51,761 nucleotides of DNA, taken from assembly GCA_930989745.1 (NCBI GenBank), contig CAKNMY010000006.1, positions 1-51,761 on the forward strand, given 5' to 3'. Both the position numbers and the translations under genes were made by a program. Source of the DNA: an uncultured Lachnospiraceae bacterium (GTDB lineage Bacteria > Bacillota > Clostridia > Lachnospirales > Lachnospiraceae). This document shows positions 1 to 7,484 of the stretch, one piece after another; the first letter of the stretch is position 1, and each line of letters opens with the position of its first letter. The notes beneath the pieces were generated by a model, which was not told where the DNA came from, did no database searches, and saw nothing but the letters and a program-made list of their open reading frames with translations.

Positions 1-901
1 TCCAGTCCTTAACCTTCTTCTTCATGTCATCAAACATCTGCACCACTTTAATGTTCGCGCCGCCGTGCTTCGGACCTTTCAGGGAGCCGAGCGCCGCTGC
101 GATCGTGGAGTATGTGTCCGTTCCTGAGGAGGATACCACATGCGTTGTGAAGGTGGAGTTATTTCCGCCGCCGTGCTCCATGTGCAGCACCAGCGCCAGA
201 TCCAGAATCTTCGCCTCCAGCGGCGTATACTTCATATCCGGGCGCAGCAGGCGCAGGATGTTCTCCGCTGTGGAAAGCTTCCTGGACGGATGATGGATAT
301 AGAGGCTCTTTCCTTTCACATAGTGATTGTATGCCTGATAGCCGTATACGGAGAGCATCGGAAATACACTGATCAGATTGATGCACTGGCGCATAACGTT
401 CGGCAGAGAAATATCATCGGCGTTGGAATCGTAGGAATACAGAGTAAGCACGCTTCTTGCCAGAGAATTCATCATATCCTTGCTCGGAGCCTTCATGATT
501 ACGTCTCTCACAAAATTGGTCGGCAGGCATCTCTGAGCGACCAGCAATTCATTGAACGCTTTGAGCTGTTCTCTTGTAGGAAGCTTTCCGAACAGCAGCA
601 GATATGCCACTTCCTCGAATCCCATCCTGTCCTCGGTCAGAAATCCTCTGGTCAGATCCTGAATCGGCATCCCTCTGTAGTACAGCTCGCCTTCACACGG
701 AACTTTCTTTCCGTCCACGACCTTATTTGATACAATATTTGATACCTGTGTCAGGCCCGCAAGTACTCCGTTTCCATTGACATCTCGAAGTCCGCGCTTT
801 ACATCGTACTTTCCATATAAAGATACATCGATCGTGCTGTTCTCCACACAGATCTCCGTAAGTCTCTCAATTTCCGGTGTCACTTTCATCTTAAATGTCA
901 T
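1..901 (-). CDS. gltA: Citrate synthase, C-terminus cut by window edge
   Basis: Condenses oxaloacetate and acetyl-CoA to citrate at the entry of the TCA or glutamate branch; cytosolic. About 300 N-terminal residues are visible and the 3' end lies outside the window. Seen: HMEHGGGNNSTFTTHVVSS, a stretch with the active-site His and the conserved GTDTYS following it, then GSLKGPKHGGAN, the second conserved His motif. The start ATG at 901 has a GGGAG ribosome site 8 nt upstream. This is the Si-type citrate synthase fold, in the long form with an N-terminal extension (first ~60 residues) common in Clostridia; a 2-methylcitrate synthase role cannot be excluded. It lies 84 bp downstream of the permease at 986-2185 on the same strand. 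Confidence 0.93.
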   Translation of the reverse strand, partial: MTFKMKVTPEIERLTEICVENSTIDVSLYGKYDVKRGLRDVNGNGVLAGLTQVSNIVSNKVVDGKKVPCEGELYYRGMPIQDLTRGFLTEDRMGFEEVAYLLLFGKLPTREQLKAFNELLVAQRCLPTNFVRDVIMKAPSKDMMNSLARSVLTLYSYDSNADDISLPNVMRQCINLISVFPMLSVYGYQAYNHYVKGKSLYIHHPSRKLSTAENILRLLRPDMKYTPLEAKILDLALVLHMEHGGGNNSTFTTHVVSSSGTDTYSTIAAALGSLKGPKHGGANIKVVQMFDDMKKKVKDW

Positions 902-985
902 AGTCTACTCCCTTCTGTATTCATAAAAATACCCTCAATCTGCCGCGTCGGACAAAACTTCCGCCCGAAGCGGCACGGTTAACAG

Positions 986-2185
986 TTACTCCTCTTTCTC
1001 CGCTTTTTTCTCCTCTTTGGGGGCTGCAGATGCTTTCATATATTTTTCTTCAATACGTCTGTTTACTGTCTGCTTTAACAACGTATAGAATACGGATACC
1101 AGCGGTATAAATATCAGCATTCCCAGAACGCCCATCAGGCTTCCGCCGATGGTAACCGCTGCCAGAACCCAGATCGCCGGAAGTCCCACAGAGCTTCCCA
1201 CGACTCTCGGATAGATCAGGTTTCCCTCAATCTGCTGAATCACAAGGAAAATCGCGATAAAGATCAGCGCTTTCAGCGGATCCACCATCAGGATCAAAAA
1301 CGCTCCCACCACGCATCCGATGAATGCTCCGAAGATCGGAATCAGCGCCAGGAATCCAATCAGCACTCCAATCAGCATGGCATACGGGAATTTGAAAATA
1401 CTCAGCACAAGCACAAACATCGCGCCGAGGATCACCGCCTCCACACACTGTCCTGTGATAAAATTGGAAAACGTCTTCTCTGTAAGATGCCCCACATACC
1501 AGATTCTCTCAGCAGCCTTCTGCGGCAGAAACGCCGCCAGCAGTTTGCGAAGCTGGCGCAGCAGCTTCTCCTTCTGAAGCAAAATGTAGCATGCAAATAC
1601 AAATCCCACAAAGAAATTCACAGTGCTGTTCACAACCACAGTCGCCACAGAAATGGTGGACCCGAGAGCATTTCCGATACCGCTCTTTAAGAAGCTGATC
1701 ACATTATTTACGAGAGCTCCCCAGTCCAGCTGTACTGTCAGCAATGGCTCCAACGCCTCCTGCACCTCCGGGTTGTTATTGAACAGGTCGTTCAGCCACA
1801 GGTATGCCTGCGGAATAAATTTCTGTACGCTGAGCGCCAGGCTGGACACTGCCTCGCCCAAATGCGGCAACACATACAGGACAATCACAACGATCAGCCA
1901 CAGAATCAGGCAGACCGCCAGCAGCAGGCTCACAGGCCGCTTGATCTTTGCTGTCACTTTATATTTTCTGATGTGGGAATTTTCGAACAGACACCGCTCC
2001 AGAAAACGCATTAGAACATTGATGACAAATGCAATCGCTGCCCCCAGCAGAAAGGGGCTGATCAGGCCGATGCAGTAGCTTATCCCGCTGAGTACAGCTT
2101 CCAGATGAAAACAGGCTGTGACCAACAGGATTGTAAACAGAATCAATCCCTGGATTCTCCTTACATTTTCTTTGTTCAGATTCAT
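986..2185 (-). CDS. AI-2E family transporter (UPF0118 permease)
   Basis: Integral membrane protein of 399 aa, the usual length of the AI-2E exporter/TqsA-like family. Seen: about eight hydrophobic segments, paired at the N-terminus (residues ~12-60), one after a cytosolic loop (~85-105), and a dense block from ~175 to 370 carrying the family-type GVLIGFLALIPIFGAFIG stretch. The last 25 residues are a Lys/Glu-rich cytosolic tail. The name comes from autoinducer-2 export in a distant homologue; many relatives move Na+/H+ or other small solutes, so the substrate is unknown. The start ATG has AAAGGAG 5 nt upstream and an extended -10 promoter at 2226-2234. Confidence 0.85.
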   Translation of the reverse strand: MNLNKENVRRIQGLILFTILLVTACFHLEAVLSGISYCIGLISPFLLGAAIAFVINVLMRFLERCLFENSHIRKYKVTAKIKRPVSLLLAVCLILWLIVVIVLYVLPHLGEAVSSLALSVQKFIPQAYLWLNDLFNNNPEVQEALEPLLTVQLDWGALVNNVISFLKSGIGNALGSTISVATVVVNSTVNFFVGFVFACYILLQKEKLLRQLRKLLAAFLPQKAAERIWYVGHLTEKTFSNFITGQCVEAVILGAMFVLVLSIFKFPYAMLIGVLIGFLALIPIFGAFIGCVVGAFLILMVDPLKALIFIAIFLVIQQIEGNLIYPRVVGSSVGLPAIWVLAAVTIGGSLMGVLGMLIFIPLVSVFYTLLKQTVNRRIEEKYMKASAAPKEEKKAEKEE

Positions 2186-2225
2186 TACTACTCCTTTTTC
2201 ATTGATGTTTATTCTCGGTTATTCT

Positions 2226-2234
2226 ATTATAGCA
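2226..2234 (-). promoter_or_regulatory. Extended -10 promoter of the AI-2E permease gene
   Basis: On the minus strand the sequence reads TGC-TATAAT, an extended -10 element, about 40 nt upstream of the permease start. No good -35 hexamer is seen at 17 bp, as is common for extended -10 promoters. Confidence 0.5.
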
Positions 2235-2381
2235 TTTTTGGGACAATTCGTATATATTCTAAATCTTAAAATAAAATGAAGAAATCAGCGTGAAATTTAC
2301 AGATTTGTAATGAAATAAGCGGCATGCACCGGGATTTTGCTGGAAAAGGCAGCATTAAACAGCATATATGAAGCCGCAGTA
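2235..2381. other. Intergenic stretch without a recognisable gene
   Basis: This belongs to the 483-bp gap between the permease start and the zinc ATPase start. I see no ORF with a ribosome site and no conserved RNA fold here. The rest of the gap is taken up by the permease promoter, the miniature element and the ATPase promoter/operator. Confidence 0.6.
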
Positions 2382-2389
2382 CCGCTCTT
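2382..2389. repeat. Target-site duplication, left copy
   Basis: The 8-bp sequence ccgctctt directly abuts the left end of the miniature element and is repeated exactly at 2524-2531, abutting the right end. Confidence 0.8.
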
Positions 2390-2523
2390 GTAACAGTTCA
2401 GCCCAGGCCTGCGCACATGCTGCGCAGACCGTAAGAACGTGATTCAGGAGTGCAAAATCCCATCGCCGAAGGCGATTATAAATGGATTTTGCATGTAACG
2501 GTTCAGCAAGGCTGAACTGTTAC
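2390..2523. mobile_element. 134-bp miniature inverted-repeat element (IS66-like ends)
   Basis: The element has perfect 14-bp terminal inverted repeats (left gtaacagttcagcc, right ggctgaactgttac) and is flanked by a perfect 8-bp direct repeat, ccgctctt, at 2382-2389 and 2524-2531. It has no coding capacity. Internally it can form three hairpins: ctgcgca/tgcgcag near 2408-2428, tgcaaaatcc/ggattttgca at ~2450-2493 with a nested atcgcc/ggcgat stem, and the terminal module gttcagc-aag-gctgaac. GTAA termini and 8-bp duplications are known hallmarks of the IS66 family, so mobilisation in trans by an IS66-type transposase is inferred. A 53-nt identical end lies at 51709-51761. Confidence 0.8.
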
Positions 2524-2531
2524 CCGCTCTT
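2524..2531. repeat. Target-site duplication, right copy
   Basis: Second copy of ccgctctt, abutting the right end of the miniature element. Confidence 0.8.
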
Positions 2532-2553
2532 TAAAATATATATGGCAAATGTA

Positions 2554-2582
2554 TTGACAAACCACAAAAAGTAATGTATTGT
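2554..2582 (+). promoter_or_regulatory. Sigma-A promoter of the zinc efflux operon
   Basis: TTGACA at 2554-2559, a 17-bp spacer, then TATTGT at 2577-2582. The promoter lies 22 bp beyond the right target duplication of the miniature element and immediately upstream of the operator-like palindrome. Confidence 0.7.
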
Positions 2583-2588
2583 AAATGT

Positions 2589-2604
2589 ATGAACAATTAT
2601 TCAT
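2589..2604. promoter_or_regulatory. ArsR/SmtB-type operator
   Basis: The 16-bp sequence atgaacaattattcat is a near-perfect palindrome (ATGAA-N6-TTCAT), resembling the A/T-rich operators of the SmtB/CzrA/CadC family. It overlaps the expected transcription start of the ATPase operon, where a metal-free repressor would block transcription. The likely ligand is the ArsR protein encoded at 5200-5565. Confidence 0.6.
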
Positions 2605-2668
2605 ATGTTCGCCTATGGCGCAACGGATTTCTATATTAATTTTTTATTATGATCAGGGAGGGATTCTC

Positions 2669-5191
2669 ATGAGCAGACAGAATTTTCATACAGACACCAC
2701 AGCGCCGGGTCTCGGCGCAGCGAGCCGCGGCACATGCCCGGAAGGACATCATAGGACGGATAGCGCAGATCATGAGCATGAACACAGCCACTCCTGCGGA
2801 TGCGGTCACGATCACCACCATCATCACGATGATTCCGCGGAATGCGATCACGACCGCCATCACCATCATGATGATTCCTGCGGGTGCGGCCACGACCACC
2901 ATCACCACGATGATTCCTGCGGGTGCGGTCATGATCACCATCATGACGATGATTCCTGTGGGTGCGGGCATGACCACCATCACCACAGCGATTCCTGCGG
3001 ATGCGGCCATGACCATGGAGACGCGCAGCCGCAGCACACGGAAATGCCTTCTGCATATAAAGGCAAGGCTCGCATCTTTCTCCTCGAGAATCTCGGCTGT
3101 GCGCACTGTGCAGCGCAGATGGAGGAAAAGATCCAAAAGCTGCCCGGCGTACACTTTGCGGATATCACATATACCACCCGGCAGCTGCGCATAGCCGCTG
3201 ATGATACGCAGGCTCTGATCCCCAAAATCACAGAGATCTGCACCTCCATTGAGCCGGATGTAAAGGTTGTTGCAAAGGATCCCCGCCCGTCAGCCGTACA
3301 CGCGAAAGAAAGCAAGTCGTTCTGGCAGGCGCACGGAGAACTGATTACGCTGATCGCGGGCGCTGTGCTCTTTCTCGCAGGCGAAGTACTCTCTCACCTT
3401 CCGGTTTCTCTGCCCGGAGGTATTTCTCTCGCACTCTTTTTGGCGGCATATCTGTGCCTCGGTTTCGATGTGCTGAAGACAGCTGTTAAAAACCTGTTTA
3501 AAGGACGTATCTTTGACGAGAACTTCCTCATGAGCATAGCCACCATCGGCGCCTTTCTGATTGGCGAATACGGCGAGGCAGCCGGCGTCATGCTTTTCTA
3601 TCGCATCGGTGAGTTCTTCGAGGAAAAAGCGGTTGAGCGAAGCCGCGCCCAGATTATGGACGCCGTGGATCTGCGTCCGGAGACAGTACTTCTCATAGAC
3701 GGGAACGCCACAGAGGAGATTCCGGCCGAAAACGCGCGTCCCGGAGATCTTGTTTTAGTCCGCCCGGGCGACCGTATTCCGCTCGACAGCAGGATTGTAA
3801 ACGGCTCCAGCCAGCTTGACACCTCCGCCATCACCGGAGAGCCGGTTCCTGTCACCGTAAAGCCCGGGGACAGCGTATCTTCCGGCTGCGTCAATCTGAA
3901 CGGTACTCTGACGCTTTCCGTGGAGAAGCCGCTCGAAGACTCTCTTGTCTCAAGAATTCTTGACGCTGTGGAGAACGCGGCTGCCAGCAAGCCGAAGATG
4001 GACCGCTTCATCACCCGCTTCTCCCGCTATTATACGCCGATTGTCCTTCTGATCGCCCTCGCGACAGCAGTCATTCCGTCCCTGGTAACGGGCGACTGGT
4101 CTCACTGGGTCTACACGGCTCTCACCTTCCTTGTTATCAGCTGCCCCTGCGCGCTGGTGCTGAGCGTACCGCTTGCTTTCTTTTCCGGCATCGGCGCCGG
4201 CTCCAAGCTGGGCATTCTCTTTAAGGGAGGCGCGTCCCTGGAGATGTTAAAAGACGTCAAAGCAGTCATTATGGATAAGACCGGAACCATCACGCAGGGC
4301 AATTTCCTAGTTCAGCAGGTTCTGCCGGCCGGCTCAGAGGATTCCGACAGCCTGCTGGCTCTTACCGCAAGCTGTGAACAGAATTCCTCTCATCCCATCG
4401 CTGTGAGCATTGTAAAAGCGGCCCGGGAACGGCAGCTTGCCCTGGATAAGCCCGACGAACTGGAGGAAATCGCAGGCCACGGAATCCGGGCCGTATTCGG
4501 AAGCGACACTGTCCTCTGCGGAAACCGAAAACTTATGGACAGATTTGGCGTCGCGTTTCCCGAACCGTCTTCCGACGGATTCGGAAGCGAGGTGTTTGTG
4601 GCCAAAAACGGTACGTATTCCGGAACTATCCGGATTTCCGATACCATTAAGGCAGACGCAAAAGATGCCATCACTCAGTTAAACGTCCGAAATATCACCA
4701 CCGTCATGCTGACCGGCGATTCAGAGAATAATGCGAATGCAGTTGCAAAACAGGTTGGCGTGCAGAAGGTATTTGCCCGCCTGCTGCCTCAGGAAAAGCT
4801 CTCCCGCCTTCAGCAGATCCGCCGTGAATACGGAAGCGTGATGTTCGTGGGAGACGGAATCAACGACGCGCCGGTTCTCGCGGGAGCCGATGTGGGCGCG
4901 GCGATGGGAAGCGGCGCGGACGCGGCGATCGAGGCGGCGGACGTAGTGTTTATGACATCCAGTGTGGAGGCAATTCCGCAGGCGCTCGCCATCTCCAGAG
5001 CAACCGGAGCCATTGCAATGCAGAATGTAATATTTGCCCTCGGCATCAAGATCATCGTCATGATCCTCGGGCTCTTCGGATTTGCTTCCATGTGGCTTGC
5101 CGTATTTGCGGATTCCGGCGTCGCGATGCTCTGCGTGCTGAATGCCATCCGGATTCTCTATACTTCTTCTTTTGCAAAGAAATCTTTATAG
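2669..5191 (+). CDS. Zn/Cd/Pb-exporting P1B-type ATPase with His-rich N-terminus
   Basis: Membrane ATPase of 840 aa, ZntA/CadA-like, that expels divalent soft metals from the cytosol. Order of parts: a His/Cys/Asp-rich tract (residues ~35-118), an HMA domain with GCAHC (Cys144, Cys147), membrane segments, an actuator TGEP motif, the CPC metal site in the membrane (492-494), the phosphorylated Asp536 in DKTGT, SSHP in the nucleotide domain, and GDGINDAP. CPC with this HMA type points to the P1B-2 group (Zn2+, Cd2+, Pb2+). The start is the ATG at 2669 with GGGAGG 8 nt upstream; an in-frame upstream ATG at 2585 lies in the promoter/operator and is not used. Its stop overlaps the ribosome site of the arsR gene. 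Confidence 0.93.
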   Translation: MSRQNFHTDTTAPGLGAASRGTCPEGHHRTDSADHEHEHSHSCGCGHDHHHHHDDSAECDHDRHHHHDDSCGCGHDHHHHDDSCGCGHDHHHDDDSCGCGHDHHHHSDSCGCGHDHGDAQPQHTEMPSAYKGKARIFLLENLGCAHCAAQMEEKIQKLPGVHFADITYTTRQLRIAADDTQALIPKITEICTSIEPDVKVVAKDPRPSAVHAKESKSFWQAHGELITLIAGAVLFLAGEVLSHLPVSLPGGISLALFLAAYLCLGFDVLKTAVKNLFKGRIFDENFLMSIATIGAFLIGEYGEAAGVMLFYRIGEFFEEKAVERSRAQIMDAVDLRPETVLLIDGNATEEIPAENARPGDLVLVRPGDRIPLDSRIVNGSSQLDTSAITGEPVPVTVKPGDSVSSGCVNLNGTLTLSVEKPLEDSLVSRILDAVENAAASKPKMDRFITRFSRYYTPIVLLIALATAVIPSLVTGDWSHWVYTALTFLVISCPCALVLSVPLAFFSGIGAGSKLGILFKGGASLEMLKDVKAVIMDKTGTITQGNFLVQQVLPAGSEDSDSLLALTASCEQNSSHPIAVSIVKAARERQLALDKPDELEEIAGHGIRAVFGSDTVLCGNRKLMDRFGVAFPEPSSDGFGSEVFVAKNGTYSGTIRISDTIKADAKDAITQLNVRNITTVMLTGDSENNANAVAKQVGVQKVFARLLPQEKLSRLQQIRREYGSVMFVGDGINDAPVLAGADVGAAMGSGADAAIEAADVVFMTSSVEAIPQALAISRATGAIAMQNVIFALGIKIIVMILGLFGFASMWLAVFADSGVAMLCVLNAIRILYTSSFAKKSL
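2771..3022 (+). repeat. In-frame His-rich tandem repeats in the zinc ATPase gene
   Basis: Six imperfect units of about 13 codons, each with a core like SCGCGHDHHHHDD (residues ~41-118), encode the metal-binding tract. The near-identical DNA units suggest expansion by slippage or unequal exchange, so the copy number may differ between strains. It is coding sequence and not a CRISPR array. Confidence 0.85.
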
Positions 5192-5199
5192 GAGGCGCT

Positions 5200-5565
5200 A
5201 TGAAAAATATACCGGATATTGAATTATGCAACGAACATCACCACCATCTTCTGAGCCCGGACATTCTTCTCCCTGATTCTGAAATTCTGTACAGTCTGGC
5301 TGATCTTTTCAAAACATTCGGTGACCCTACCCGCATCCGGATTCTCACCGCACTGTCCCGCCAGGAACTGTGCGTCTGCGATATCGCGGAACTGCTGGGC
5401 ATGACGCAGAGCGCTATCTCTCACCAGCTTCGCATTCTGAAGCAGATGAAACTGGTCAAATTCCGCAGAGACGGAAAGACCGTCTACTATTCTCTCGCCG
5501 ATTCCCACGTCTCCACAATCCTCTCCCAGGGGATTGATCACGTGACGGAAGAAGCACACAATTAG
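5200..5565 (+). CDS. ArsR/SmtB-family metal-sensing repressor
   Basis: Winged-helix repressor of 121 aa that should release its operator when zinc, cadmium or lead binds. Seen: the HTH segment ELLGMTQSAISHQLRILKQ, the ELCVCD motif used by CadC/SmtB at the alpha-3 site, and an N-terminal CNEHHHH cluster that could complete an alpha3N site. The C-terminal helix has Asp, His at +2, His at +13 and Glu at +16, exactly the spacing of the alpha-5 zinc site of SmtB/CzrA. The start ATG has AGGAGG overlapping the ATPase stop, so the two genes are translationally coupled. The palindrome at 2589-2604 is the obvious target. Confidence 0.9.
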   Translation: MKNIPDIELCNEHHHHLLSPDILLPDSEILYSLADLFKTFGDPTRIRILTALSRQELCVCDIAELLGMTQSAISHQLRILKQMKLVKFRRDGKTVYYSLADSHVSTILSQGIDHVTEEAHN

Positions 5566-5567
5566 TC

Positions 5568-5605
5568 AGAGAGGCGCCGCATTTTTGCTAATGCGGCGCC
5601 TCTCT
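5568..5605. terminator. Shared stem-loop between convergent genes
   Basis: A perfect 15-bp inverted repeat (agagaggcgccgcat and its complement) with an 8-nt loop ttttgcta. It lies between the arsR stop and the stop of the PsiE-like gene, whose last codons form one arm. No clear U-tract follows on either strand, so efficient termination is likely but unproven. Confidence 0.6.
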
Positions 5606-5992
5606 GGCATCTTCCTGATCTTTTTCTTCCAGCAAATACTTTCTTGCTGCAAAGAGCAGCACAATTGCAGCCACTCCCACAAAGGTCTGCCACGTCTCCA
5701 GATGTACCACGATCATTTCTCTTGCAATGGCAAACATCACTACTTCCAGCAGTGCCTTCACTGAGTGCCGGCAGAGCACGCGGATGAACTCAATGCCGAT
5801 AACCAGCTCCAGCACAATGGAAAGGAACTCAGTGAACACTTCCACATAGTCCGCTTTCGCAGCCGCCAGGGAGCTGAATGAGAATACACACGTTTTTACC
5901 AGAACCACAAAGATCATCAGACCGATCAACACAGCGATGGCAATCTCCACCATCTGTGAGAATCTGTAAATCCAATCTCTGAACTTTTCCAT
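5588..5992 (-). CDS. PsiE-like small membrane protein
   Basis: 134-aa protein with four predicted membrane helices (residues ~14-38, 47-70, 80-100, 103-121). It resembles the phosphate-starvation-inducible PsiE family in size, helix pattern and the stretch LLEVVMFAIAREMIV. No biochemical function is known for the family. The chosen ATG at 5992 follows GGGAGAG by 5 nt; an upstream in-frame ATG at 6055 would overlap the NhaC gene. It is 25 bp downstream of the antiporter gene and probably cotranscribed with it. Confidence 0.6.
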   Translation of the reverse strand: MEKFRDWIYRFSQMVEIAIAVLIGLMIFVVLVKTCVFSFSSLAAAKADYVEVFTEFLSIVLELVIGIEFIRVLCRHSVKALLEVVMFAIAREMIVVHLETWQTFVGVAAIVLLFAARKYLLEEKDQEDAREAPH

Positions 5993-6017
5993 AAGTCTCT
6001 CCCGTCCGTATTTTATC

Positions 6018-7328
6018 TCACCCGTTCCGGGTGGTTTTATCTGCGGTTTTTCCAAACATAATCACAATCAGGCCGCTGATTCCCATAAGGATCGGATAGA
6101 AGCAGTACGGTATGATCTCATATGGCGTAAGTCCTGTCAGGCTTGCTGCTGACAAAAGCTGCGCTCCATACGGAATCAGTCCCTGCCCTACAGATGTAAA
6201 CATGTCCAGCAGAGACGCTGACCTGCGCGGACTGATCTCGAACTCGTCGCTGATCTCCTTCGCAATGGGACCTGCCATGACAATCGCTACTGTATTGTTT
6301 GCCGTACAGAGATCCACCAGGAGCGCCAGTACCGCAATTCCCAGTTCACCGCCCCGCTTGCCGCGGATTCTCTTTTTGATAAAAGAAAGAAGAAAATGAA
6401 TGCCCCCCATCTCTTTTACCAGTGAAACGATACACGCTACCACAATGGAAATCACCGTGATATCGTACATCCCCATAATTCCGCCGCTGCCATCAGCACC
6501 CTGTCCGATCACCCGGAAGATATCGCCGGGCGCGATTGTCCCCATCGCCACTCCCACAATCAGCGAGAGTACAGTTCCGCCAATCAGTACCAGAAATACA
6601 TTCACGCCGATCAGAGCTCCGATCAGTACCACCAGATACGGCAGAACCTGCCAGAGACTGTACGGCAGCTCCTCGTTCATCTGAAATGACCCGTTCCTGG
6701 TAAGAACCAGAAAAATAAGTATGGTGATAACTGCCGCCGGCAGCACGATAAGGAAATTTTCCTTGAACTTATCCTTCATCTCGCATCCCTGCGTTTTTAC
6801 TGCGGCAATCGTCGTATCTGAGATCATGGACAGGTTATCTCCGAACATTGCGCCGCATACCACTGCTCCGATACAGATGGGTGTTCCGAAATCTGTCTTT
6901 CCGCTGATCCCGACTGCAATGGGCGCCAGAGCCGCGATCGTCCCCATGGAGGTTCCCATGGAAACGGAAATGAAGCAGCCGATCACAAACAGCCCCGCCA
7001 CGGCAACTCCGGGCGGAAGTATGGAAAGTCCCAGATTTACTGTACTGTCCACGCCTCCCGCTGCTGTCACAGCACCGGAAAAGCCTCCTGCTGCCAGAAA
7101 GATCAGGCACATGGTAATAATATTGTCATCACCCACGCCTTTGGAAATAATTTGAATTTTCTCGTTAAAGCTGTGTCTTCTGTCCTGCAGAAATGCCACA
7201 AACAGCGCGATCAGAAAGCCGACAATCGCAGGCATCGCGTTAAAATCACCTGTGATAAATCCCGATCCCAGGAAAATCACCAGAAAAAACACGATTGGAA
7301 ACAGAGCGGACGCTCTTCCCTCTTTCAT
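6018..7328 (-). CDS. nhaC: Na+/H+ antiporter, NhaC family
   Basis: 436-aa polytopic protein with about 11-12 hydrophobic segments. Seen: SMGTSMGTIAALAPIA followed by GAMFGDNLSMISDTTIAA, a pair of motifs typical of NhaC-type carriers, and LCTANNTVAIV in the second half. It should exchange internal Na+ or another small ion or organic substrate for external H+; some family members exchange malate/lactate or amino acids, so the substrate is not fixed. The start ATG has an AGGGG/AAAGG ribosome site, and the promoter is at 7383-7411. The PsiE-like gene follows 25 bp downstream. Confidence 0.85.
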   Translation of the reverse strand: MKEGRASALFPIVFFLVIFLGSGFITGDFNAMPAIVGFLIALFVAFLQDRRHSFNEKIQIISKGVGDDNIITMCLIFLAAGGFSGAVTAAGGVDSTVNLGLSILPPGVAVAGLFVIGCFISVSMGTSMGTIAALAPIAVGISGKTDFGTPICIGAVVCGAMFGDNLSMISDTTIAAVKTQGCEMKDKFKENFLIVLPAAVITILIFLVLTRNGSFQMNEELPYSLWQVLPYLVVLIGALIGVNVFLVLIGGTVLSLIVGVAMGTIAPGDIFRVIGQGADGSGGIMGMYDITVISIVVACIVSLVKEMGGIHFLLSFIKKRIRGKRGGELGIAVLALLVDLCTANNTVAIVMAGPIAKEISDEFEISPRRSASLLDMFTSVGQGLIPYGAQLLSAASLTGLTPYEIIPYCFYPILMGISGLIVIMFGKTADKTTRNG

Positions 7329-7382
7329 CCTTTTCCCCTCTTTCTCTTCTTATTTACGCGGAAAATTCCCGCTAATATAAGC

Positions 7383-7411
7383 AGTGTATCATTTCCCTGA
7401 GGAAAAAGCAA
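7383..7411 (-). promoter_or_regulatory. Sigma-A promoter of the nhaC operon
   Basis: On the minus strand TTGCTT (7406-7411), a 17-bp spacer and TACACT (7383-7388), about 55 nt upstream of the nhaC start. Confidence 0.55.
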
Positions 7412-7433
7412 GGATTACGCTGTCCGCCTGACG

Positions 7434-7472
7434 CCAACTGCCGCACCCGTAACACGCGGGTGCGGCAGTTGG
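7434..7472 (-). terminator. Strong stem-loop downstream of the alcohol dehydrogenase gene
   Basis: A perfect 16-bp inverted repeat (ccaactgccgcacccg and its complement) with a 7-nt loop, 12 nt beyond the dehydrogenase stop and upstream of the nhaC promoter. No U-tract follows, so it may act as a terminator or as an mRNA 3' stabiliser. Confidence 0.6.
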
Positions 7473-7484
7473 AAAAGTCATATA

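Noticed and set aside
2771..3022. Repeat array that could be mistaken for CRISPR
   Set aside because: The units are directly adjacent, in frame, and encode His/Cys-rich protein; there are no unique spacers.
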